Assembly: GCA_026388615.1 (NCBI GenBank)
Contig: JAPLJL010000047.1
Location: 1 to 5,563, forward strand
Source: Pseudomonadota bacterium
GTDB taxonomy: Bacteria; Desulfobacterota; JAPLJL01
Length of the DNA: 5,563 bases
Reading direction: 5' to 3'
Both the position numbers and the translations under genes were made by a program. Under the pieces are notes generated by a model. The model ran no database searches. It was not told where the DNA came from and was given only the letters and a program-made list of their open reading frames with translations. Numbering within the stretch: the stretch's first letter is position 1; each line of letters opens with the position of its first letter. Positions 1 to 5,135 of the stretch are shown here, piece after piece.

Positions 1-1432
1 TCCTCAGGTTGTTGAGGTTGTAATCGAGACTTTCGGGGAGAAAACGGGCGTAAAGGACTCCGCCGAAAATCGCGAGCAGGAGGAAAACAACCAGGACCGG
101 GCGGGGGTGGCGGAGCAGGGGCCGGGCGACCAGGCCCGGAAGGGAAAACAAGCGGGACGGGCGGGCTTTCAGGAACCCCCGGCTCAGAGGCCGTATTTTT
201 TCAGTGAGCGAAAGCAGGGAAGGAAGGAAGGTAAAGGTGAAAAGCCAGCAGAGAATGACCCCGACCCCCCCGATGAAGCCGAACTGGCTGAAGGCCCGGA
301 TATGGGCGGCGAAAAGGGCCGCGAAGGATACCGCGGTGGTCACCGAGGCGGCCAGGGTGGCGTGGAAGGTGGTGTTCATCGCGAGGGGAATGGCCTCCTT
401 CATCTGCAAGCCGCGATTCCGCTCCTCCAGGTAACGCGCGAGAAGAATAATCCCATAGTTAATCCCGGTGCCGGCGATGATCGCCCCCAGGAAAGCGGTC
501 TGGGCAGTGACGAAGCCGATGGCCAGGTGGGTGATCCCGAAGGTCCAGATAATGGTCATGATGAGGGTCCCGCCGAGGAGAAGGATGACCCGGACCCTGG
601 GGAAATAAAGAAAGACCGCCAGGCAGATCAAACCGAAGCAGAGCAAGGCGGTACCAAAAAGATCATCTTTAATACGGTCGTATTCGTCGAGGGTGATTTT
701 CACCGATCCGGCATACCCGATTTTCATCTGGGGGTGGTAGCCCGCCGGGTTCATCCCGGCGATCAGGCGCTGGGCCTCGGCTAAAAACCGGCGGTTGCCT
801 TCGATACCGGTAATATTGACCTTGGGCCGGATCAGGACGGCGAAGAAGGTTTGCTCGGGGTTGGTGTAGTAGCCGCCGGGGTATTCTTCGAGCTTGCCTC
901 GGGCTTGGGATTCCTTGAGATCGGGGACCCGGAAGGTCTTGCGCCCGGCTTCGGGGTCGAGCTCAAAAGAAAAGGGCGAGAGCCGGATCAGGGCCCTTTT
1001 CCGGGCCTTATCCACCTCGTCCACCACTTTGTTTAAATCCTTAAGATCCATATAAAGGAAGACATGGTTGGAAACGAAATCCCGAATGGGTTTGATCGAG
1101 TGATCCACATAACGGATCCGGTCTCCCAGCTCAGAATTAAGTTTTTTCACCAGATCTTCCACGAAGCGGATATTGGCCTCACGGTCGGGAGATTCAATGG
1201 CGATCGAAAGGGTGCCCAGTCCTCCCACCCGTTCCATGATCCGGTTCAGGTCTTTGACGCTCTGGGTTTTTTCCGGTAGGAGTTCTTTAAAGTCGGTGCG
1301 GATTTCAAGCTTGAAAACCTGGAAAAGAAAAACCACGGTCAGCAGGAGCGAAACCAGACAAACCGGGATGGAATACCGGATCAGGAAGTGAGCGGCCCGA
1401 TCCCAGAAAGAATTATGGCGGACGGGGTCCAT
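1..1432 (-). CDS. MMPL/RND-superfamily lipid exporter, N-terminal 477 residues (3' end beyond window)
   Basis: Membrane exporter of the RND superfamily, MMPL/HpnN-like branch, expected to move a lipid or hydrophobic molecule from the inner membrane outward using the proton gradient. The frame stays open from the ATG at 1432 to the window edge. Visible layout: TM1 at about residues 17-40, a soluble periplasmic loop at about 42-255 beginning with FKELLPE, then a bundle of hydrophobic spans at about 258-278, 281-300, 303-323, 324-336, 357-376 and 383-408, and a further span at about 446-463 that starts the second half. Full-length relatives are usually about 750-900 residues, so roughly half is missing. 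The TM4 signature reads GTGINYGIILLARYLEE, with Asn325 where many family members have the proton-relay Asp of G-x-D-Y. The start codon overlaps the stop of the 47-residue upstream gene by one base (TAATG), and no separate Shine-Dalgarno is visible, so translation is probably coupled. The family call is secure; the substrate is unknown. Confidence 0.88.
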   Translation of the reverse strand, partial: MDPVRHNSFWDRAAHFLIRYSIPVCLVSLLLTVVFLFQVFKLEIRTDFKELLPEKTQSVKDLNRIMERVGGLGTLSIAIESPDREANIRFVEDLVKKLNSELGDRIRYVDHSIKPIRDFVSNHVFLYMDLKDLNKVVDEVDKARKRALIRLSPFSFELDPEAGRKTFRVPDLKESQARGKLEEYPGGYYTNPEQTFFAVLIRPKVNITGIEGNRRFLAEAQRLIAGMNPAGYHPQMKIGYAGSVKITLDEYDRIKDDLFGTALLCFGLICLAVFLYFPRVRVILLLGGTLIMTIIWTFGITHLAIGFVTAQTAFLGAIIAGTGINYGIILLARYLEERNRGLQMKEAIPLAMNTTFHATLAASVTTAVSFAALFAAHIRAFSQFGFIGGVGVILCWLFTFTFLPSLLSLTEKIRPLSRGFLKARPSRLFSLPGLVARPLLRHPRPVLVVFLLLAIFGGVLYARFLPESLDYNLNNLR

Positions 1433-1575
1433 TATTTTTTTCGCGGTTGGAGCTTCCAGGCCCGGTGCCAGATCAGCACGATCGCGATCAGGGAGATCGC
1501 CACCACGTTATAGATGGAGAACAGAACGTCGGCGATGGAGGAAAGGATTTTTTGCCTGAGTTTCGCGAATTCCAT
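1432..1575 (-). CDS. 47-residue single-span membrane protein preceding the RND exporter
   Basis: I do not recognise a family. The ORF starts MEFAKLRQKI, has one hydrophobic span at about residues 17-36 (VLFSIYNVVAISLIAIVLIW) and ends in a basic tail (HRAWKLQPRKK). Evidence that it is real: a perfect AGGAGG lies 5 nt before the ATG, it fills the gap between its neighbours almost exactly (15 nt after the upstream stop), and its TAA shares a base with the ATG of the exporter. Small single-span proteins are known to bind RND pumps (AcrZ, about 49 residues, on AcrB), so an accessory subunit of the downstream exporter is a reasonable inference but is not shown. A pure translational-coupling leader is the alternative. 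The last sense codons contain an A7 run in slippery register. Confidence 0.75.
   Translation of the reverse strand: MEFAKLRQKILSSIADVLFSIYNVVAISLIAIVLIWHRAWKLQPRKK
1435..1441 (-). other. A7 slippery heptamer in -1 frameshift register
   Basis: On the minus strand the end of the 47-residue ORF reads CGA AAA AAA TAA. The seven A residues form A AAA AAA in the X XXY YYZ register, directly before the stop. A -1 slip would continue as AAA ATA ATG GAC into the RND frame and bypass the stop. A short GGAC-CCC-GTCC hairpin follows just downstream, but it is weak. The register is visible; use as a recoding or transcript-slippage site is unproven. Confidence 0.35.
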
Positions 1576-1580
1576 TAGTG

Positions 1581-1586
1581 CCTCCT
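1581..1586 (-). promoter_or_regulatory. Strong Shine-Dalgarno for the 47-residue membrane protein
   Basis: The minus strand reads AGGAGG, a perfect anti-16S match, with a 5-nt spacer (CACTA) before the ATG at 1575. It is the strongest ribosome site in the window. It supports the small ORF as translated and may also feed ribosomes to the RND start through the TAATG overlap. Confidence 0.8.
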
Positions 1587-1590
1587 GGAA

Positions 1591-3324
1591 TTAAGAATCA
1601 GGGTTTTCCGGCCCGGAAACAGCCGCCGGGGTTTTTCCCGCGGTCAGGACCAGGGCCCAGGGCAGGCCGACCAGAACGACCGGGATCACCTGGACCGCAT
1701 GGTAGATGATCGCGGTCGAAAAAGCCACGGTCGGAGGAATGCCGAAAAGGGCAAGCCCGGCCACCATAGCGAACTCGAAGGGGCCGATCCCGGCCGGAGC
1801 CGCCGGAGCCATCATCGCCAGGTTTACCACTACCAGAATCAGGATGGATCCATAGGCAGGGAGATGAATGTTCAGGGATTGCAGGGAAAGCGCCACGATC
1901 CAGGCCTGGAGGATCCAGAGCAGGAGGCTCAGGGGAAACAGGCGGATCAGGGTTTTTCCGGGGATGGCGGGGGGAAACCAGTGGGGGGGGCGGCGTTTGA
2001 ACCAGAAGAGGGCGGCCAGCAGCAGGGTGGAAAGCCCGGCCACCAGCAGCATTCCTTTTATTACCCAGGCCGGGGGCAGGGTTCCGGTCAGGAAAAAGAT
2101 GGCCAAGGCGACCAGGCCCAGGGCCACGATTCCGAATCCTTCCAGGATGCGTTCCGCGACGTAGGCCATGGCCGAATCCCGTTTCCGGACCCGGGCCGCC
2201 CGTTCCAGGAGCACAAAGCGGGCCAGGTCCCCCGCCCGGGCCGGGAGCAGGCAGTTGATGGCGTATCCGCCGAAAATGCTTCCCACCGCGGCCGGCAGGG
2301 GAACACGGTATGAATGCCGGAGCAGGAGCCCGAAACGGTATCCCTTGATGACATCCACCAGGAGGTTGATCAGAAGGGCGCCGATGAGCGGGAACCATTT
2401 CAGTGAGTGCAGGAGCGAGAAGAATTCCGGCCACTTGACCTCCCGGACCGCGAAGAGAAGCAGAATGGCGGAAAGGATCAATCCCAGGATGGCCAGGATT
2501 ACCTTGCGGTTTTGCCCGGGCTCCGGAAGGTCCAAGGCGGAGGGAACCGCCGGGGTGAGTCCCCGGGAGGCAAGTCCGGCAATTATTCCGCGAACCGCTT
2601 GCAGGGTCGGCCCGCGATCGGCCCGGGGCTGGTCTCCATCCCCATCATGAAGCAGGAGGATGCCTCCGCCCCGAATCCGGCGGAGGGCCCGATGCGCGAT
2701 GGTTTCCGGCGGCGGGCATTCGGTGTCCCATACCCCCACGGTCCAGCGGACGGGGGTCAGCCCCAGGGGTTTCAAGGCCCGGGCCAGGAACAGGCTTTTA
2801 AATCCATGCGGGGCCCGGAAAAGGGTGGGGCGGACCCCGGTGATCCGGGAAATAGCGTCTTGGGCTTTGGTGATTTCTTCTTTCACCTTGCGCGGGGAAA
2901 GGAAGGTGAGGACGCGGTGACTGTATCCGTGGTTTCCGATCTGGTGACCCCTCCGGGCGATTTCGCGCGCGATTTCGGGTTCGGATTCCACCCATTTCCC
3001 GACCAGGAAAAAAGTCGCCCGGATATTGAGTTCGCTCAAAAGATCCAGAAGCTTCAGGGTGGTGCCGCCGTTGGGGCCGTCATCAAAGGTGAGGGCGATG
3101 GCCCGGGTATTCTTCAATCGGCCGATATAACGATCGCTGAAATTAATCGCCGGGACGAAGAGATAAAGAAGAAAAGCGCCGATCACGGACAGAACCAGAG
3201 CGGCCGGGAGGGCCCCGGGGAAGGGAGCGCCGAAACCACCCAGGCCCCACGCGATCAGGCCGGAGAGGGCGGAGAGGGATATCGTTATGCCGAGAATGGT
3301 ACCCAGAAGAACTCGGATGGGCAT
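1591..3324 (-). CDS. Membrane-anchored NodB-type polysaccharide deacetylase fused to a flippase-like (LPG_synthase_TM/UPF0104) domain
   Basis: Predicted bifunctional membrane protein of 577 residues. Residues 5-28 and 38-60 are hydrophobic spans. Residues 73-265 are a carbohydrate esterase 4 (NodB) domain with all motifs: TFDDGPN (Asp81 as base, Asp82 for metal), NHGYSH (His132 and His136 for metal), RAPHG (Arg170), WDTE (199-202) and LLLHDG (His226 as acid). It should therefore be an active metal-dependent N- or O-deacetylase. From about residue 273 to 561 there are 8-9 hydrophobic spans with PARAGDLAR (361-369) and PAAPAGIGPFEF (507-518), typical of the lysylphosphatidylglycerol synthase membrane region family, which includes HpnL and AglD-like proteins. 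No MprF catalytic (synthase) domain is present. The ATG overlaps the upstream glycosyltransferase stop by one base (TGATG). Inference: it deacetylates a lipid-linked sugar made by the glycosyltransferase and helps move it across the membrane. The domain calls are strong; the substrate and the flipping role are inferred. Confidence 0.92.
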   Translation of the reverse strand: MPIRVLLGTILGITISLSALSGLIAWGLGGFGAPFPGALPAALVLSVIGAFLLYLFVPAINFSDRYIGRLKNTRAIALTFDDGPNGGTTLKLLDLLSELNIRATFFLVGKWVESEPEIAREIARRGHQIGNHGYSHRVLTFLSPRKVKEEITKAQDAISRITGVRPTLFRAPHGFKSLFLARALKPLGLTPVRWTVGVWDTECPPPETIAHRALRRIRGGGILLLHDGDGDQPRADRGPTLQAVRGIIAGLASRGLTPAVPSALDLPEPGQNRKVILAILGLILSAILLLFAVREVKWPEFFSLLHSLKWFPLIGALLINLLVDVIKGYRFGLLLRHSYRVPLPAAVGSIFGGYAINCLLPARAGDLARFVLLERAARVRKRDSAMAYVAERILEGFGIVALGLVALAIFFLTGTLPPAWVIKGMLLVAGLSTLLLAALFWFKRRPPHWFPPAIPGKTLIRLFPLSLLLWILQAWIVALSLQSLNIHLPAYGSILILVVVNLAMMAPAAPAGIGPFEFAMVAGLALFGIPPTVAFSTAIIYHAVQVIPVVLVGLPWALVLTAGKTPAAVSGPENPDS

Positions 3325-4529
3325 CAGGATTTCCCGGAGGGGAACCGGCTCAGAACCTCAAAATAATATGACTCGATTTGATCCACGACCCGGTCCCAAT
3401 CGTAGCGGGCGGCGGATTGCAGGGAAGCCTGGGAAAGCCGGCTCTGAAGCGCGGAGTCGGAAAGCAGTTTTTTCAGGGTTTGAGCCAGATCATCGATATT
3501 CCCGACGGAAAACATCAGGCCGTTTTCGTTTTCGATAATGGCGTCCAGGAACCCGGGGATCCGGCTGGCGACGATCGGAAGCCCGGCGGCCATGCCTTCC
3601 AGGATGGTCACGCTGAACGCGGCGATGATGGCGGGGAAACACATGATCTGGCAGTGGGCGAAGTAGGAAGGTCTTTCCCGGTTAATATAACCGGCGAAGT
3701 AAACCGAGTCCCGCAGGGACTCGGGGATCATGTTCTCGTAGACCCTCCGCAGCGGTCCGTCGCCGATGATGACCAGTCGGGTCCGGGGAAATTCCGGATG
3801 GATTTTGGCGAAAGCCTCGATCAGGAAATGCAGGCCGTTGCGGGGGTCCAGGCGGCCGATGAAAAGTATGTTGGTCCGGCCGTCCTGAAGAAAAGGCAGG
3901 GGCTGGATATCCTTCTGGAACCACTGGGTATCAACCCCGTTGGGGATGACCCGGAACTCCTTTTGATAATATTTCTTAAAGGCGTGGACCGCGGTTTCGG
4001 AAACGGCCATCATGCCGTCAAACTGGTTCAGGTAAAGTTTGAGGTATTTTACCCAGGTGTTGGCGTAGACGTTGGTCTCGAAATTGGTATGGATGGTCCC
4101 GATCATGGGCGCAGTACAGTACTTGATCGAAAGAAAAGGAAGCACCGGGCCATAAGGGGAGTGGATGTGGACCAGGTCGTACTGCTTTTCCGCGAATAAT
4201 TTGGTCAGCTTTTTTCCCAGGGACAGGGAAATGGTTACCGAGGCCAGGGAGCCGTTGGAAATCACCGGGATTCCCGGGCCGACCCGGACCAGATTCTGGC
4301 CGGGGACCAGGCCCTGGGGTGGAGCTTCGTCTCCCTTTTTCAATGGATTTCTGACCCGGGAGGTGATGATGTCCACCTGGTGGCCGCGGAGGGCCAGGCG
4401 CCGGCTCAAGTGGTATACATGCTCGGTCACCCCCCCTAAATTGGGGTAGAAAAATTCGGTGATAATTCCGACCCGGAGCGGTTTCCTTTTTGAGTCTGGA
4501 TGCAGTTTTTGTTTTCCGGTTTCAATCAT
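3324..4529 (-). CDS. GT4-family glycosyltransferase (GT-B fold)
   Basis: Predicted cytoplasmic, membrane-associated, retaining glycosyltransferase that moves a sugar from an NDP-sugar to a lipid or glycan acceptor. With the ATG at 4529 it is 401 residues, the normal family size. Visible: the N-terminal glycine loop FYPNLGGVTEHV (27-38), HIHSPYG (121-127), TIHTNFE (145-151), IPNGVD (195-200), then the donor-binding half with FIGRLDPRNGL (223-233), VIIGDGPLRR (253-262) and ILEGMAAGLPIVAS (309-322). The family EX7E motif is incomplete: Glu311 is present but the first Glu is Ala303. I chose 4529 because GGAAAG lies 7 nt upstream and homology begins soon after. The same frame is open back to a TTG at 4637, but that falls inside the candidate -10 box and its extension is not GT4-like. 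It is the first gene of the envelope operon and overlaps the deacetylase start by one base. It resembles PimA-like and other lipid-acting GT4 enzymes; donor and acceptor cannot be read from the sequence. Confidence 0.92.
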   Translation of the reverse strand: MIETGKQKLHPDSKRKPLRVGIITEFFYPNLGGVTEHVYHLSRRLALRGHQVDIITSRVRNPLKKGDEAPPQGLVPGQNLVRVGPGIPVISNGSLASVTISLSLGKKLTKLFAEKQYDLVHIHSPYGPVLPFLSIKYCTAPMIGTIHTNFETNVYANTWVKYLKLYLNQFDGMMAVSETAVHAFKKYYQKEFRVIPNGVDTQWFQKDIQPLPFLQDGRTNILFIGRLDPRNGLHFLIEAFAKIHPEFPRTRLVIIGDGPLRRVYENMIPESLRDSVYFAGYINRERPSYFAHCQIMCFPAIIAAFSVTILEGMAAGLPIVASRIPGFLDAIIENENGLMFSVGNIDDLAQTLKKLLSDSALQSRLSQASLQSAARYDWDRVVDQIESYYFEVLSRFPSGKS

Positions 4530-4536
4530 GGACAAT

Positions 4537-4542
4537 CTTTCC
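4537..4542 (-). promoter_or_regulatory. Ribosome site supporting the 4529 start of the glycosyltransferase
   Basis: The minus strand reads GGAAAG, 7 nt before the ATG at 4529. It is a partial Shine-Dalgarno match but well spaced. The alternatives, ATG at 4628 and TTG at 4637, have no purine-rich site before them, so this one decides the start. Confidence 0.5.
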
Positions 4543-4589
4543 GGGTGGTTCGCGGGTGCCCGTACACCGGTTATGGAAACTTCGACCGT

Positions 4590-4624
4590 GATCCGGATCG
4601 CAAATTGCCCCGGTTTTCGCCGGG
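4590..4624 (-). promoter_or_regulatory. Inverted repeats in the predicted mRNA leader of the glycosyltransferase
   Basis: Just downstream of the candidate promoter the minus strand holds a perfect 5-bp hairpin CCCGG-CGAAAA-CCGGG (4624-4609), then the short repeat GCAATTTGC, then the perfect palindrome GATCCGGATC (4599-4590). The hairpin is not followed by a U run, so it is not an intrinsic terminator. It could be a 5' stabilising structure or an operator. ATCCGG is frequent in this GC-rich DNA, so the palindrome alone is weak evidence. Confidence 0.25.
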
Positions 4625-4636
4625 TCATGTCAGGCA

Positions 4637-4665
4637 AAAATACTTCCGGCGAGGTAAAAAATCAA
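4637..4665 (-). promoter_or_regulatory. Candidate sigma70-type promoter for the glycosyltransferase operon
   Basis: On the minus strand, TTGATT (4665-4660) and TATTTT (4642-4637) are separated by exactly 17 bp. Each hexamer matches the consensus at 4 of 6 positions. It is in the only real intergenic gap, in an AT-rich patch against a GC-rich background, and would start transcription near 4630, leaving a leader of about 100 nt. It is a visual match only, and readthrough from the repair genes is also possible because no terminator is evident between them. Confidence 0.4.
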
Positions 4666-4676
4666 GGAAATTTATC

Positions 4677-5135
4677 TCAAACGGAAGTAGATTTTTTAAA
4701 AAATAGCCAGTTCTTTTCGTCTTTTTTCATTTTTATCAGGCAATATATTCCGGAAAGCTTTTCGCCTTCAATCCGGAAAATGATTTCGGTCCCGGGTTTT
4801 GATTCCAACTGATAATAGTGACCCCGATCCCAGACCCGGACGGTTCCCGCCCCGTATCCTCCCGCGGGTATTTCCCCTTCAAAAAACGCGTAATCCAGGG
4901 GATGGTCTTCGGTCCGTACCGCCAGCCGGCGAATTCCGGGCTCGCGCGGGGGTTCCTTGGGCAGGGCCCAGGAAAGGAGAACGCCGTCCTTTTCCAGGCG
5001 CAGGTCCCAGTGGAGGCGGGAAGCGTGGTGTTCCTGGATGGAATAAATATTGCCTTCAGTTGAATATTGCTCCCGGGCCGGGGGCTCCGGGCTTCGGGAA
5101 AAGTTGCGCCGGTTTTGATATTCCTTGAGGCTCAA
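4677..5135 (-). CDS. Stand-alone LigD-type DNA 3'-phosphoesterase (PE) domain protein
   Basis: A 152-residue protein made only of the 3'-phosphoesterase domain found at the N terminus of bacterial LigD. The domain removes 3' phosphates and 3' ribonucleotides to give clean 3'-OH ends. Signature blocks: EYQNRRNF near the start, IQEHHASRLHWDLRLEKDG (33-51), SWALPKEP (55-62), LAVRTEDHPLDYAFFEG (71-87), IPAGGYGAGTV (89-99). His36, His42, Asp44, Arg46, His78 and Tyr82 match the known Pseudomonas LigD active-site set (His42, His48, Asp50, Arg52, His84, Tyr88) at a constant offset of six, so the metal site looks intact. No ligase or primase domain follows; the protein ends at a stop. The start is TTG: an in-frame TAA lies two codons upstream, no other start precedes the catalytic residues, and the TTG overlaps the nth stop as TTGA. 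No clear Shine-Dalgarno is seen, so it is probably translated by coupling to nth. Confidence 0.92.
   Translation of the reverse strand: MSLKEYQNRRNFSRSPEPPAREQYSTEGNIYSIQEHHASRLHWDLRLEKDGVLLSWALPKEPPREPGIRRLAVRTEDHPLDYAFFEGEIPAGGYGAGTVRVWDRGHYYQLESKPGTEIIFRIEGEKLSGIYCLIKMKKDEKNWLFFKKSTSV

Noticed and set aside
107..784. 225-residue plus-strand open frame
   Set aside because: It is antisense to the RND exporter, very rich in Gly, Glu, Asp and Lys, and has no recognisable domain. The opposite strand carries clear MMPL sequence throughout.
1598..2434. 278-residue minus-strand frame inside the flippase-like domain
   Set aside because: It is out of frame, Pro/Gly/Arg-rich and lacks the hydrophobic spans of the real frame, so it is a composition shadow.
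1591..3324. MprF-type lysylphosphatidylglycerol synthase
   Set aside because: Only the membrane-region family similarity is present. The N-terminal soluble domain is a NodB deacetylase and there is no aminoacyl-transferase domain.
2407..3366. 319-residue plus-strand open frame
   Set aside because: It is antisense to the deacetylase catalytic domain, with low-complexity Gly/Gln/Asp/Glu composition caused by GC-rich codons on the other strand.
3378..4199. 273-residue plus-strand open frame
   Set aside because: It mirrors the glycosyltransferase gene and has no domain signal or ribosome site. The minus strand holds all GT4 motifs.
4530..4637. 36-residue N-terminal extension of the glycosyltransferase from TTG at 4637 (or ATG at 4628)
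   Set aside because: No ribosome site precedes either codon, the TTG falls in the candidate -10 box, and the extension has no GT4 similarity. The ATG at 4529 gives normal family length.
4691..4704. Perfect palindrome ATTTTTTAAAAAAT near the end of the phosphoesterase gene, considered as a terminator
   Set aside because: It is only A/T, with no GC stem, and encodes the Leu-Phe-Phe-Lys-Lys stretch in the coding frame. It is not an intrinsic terminator.
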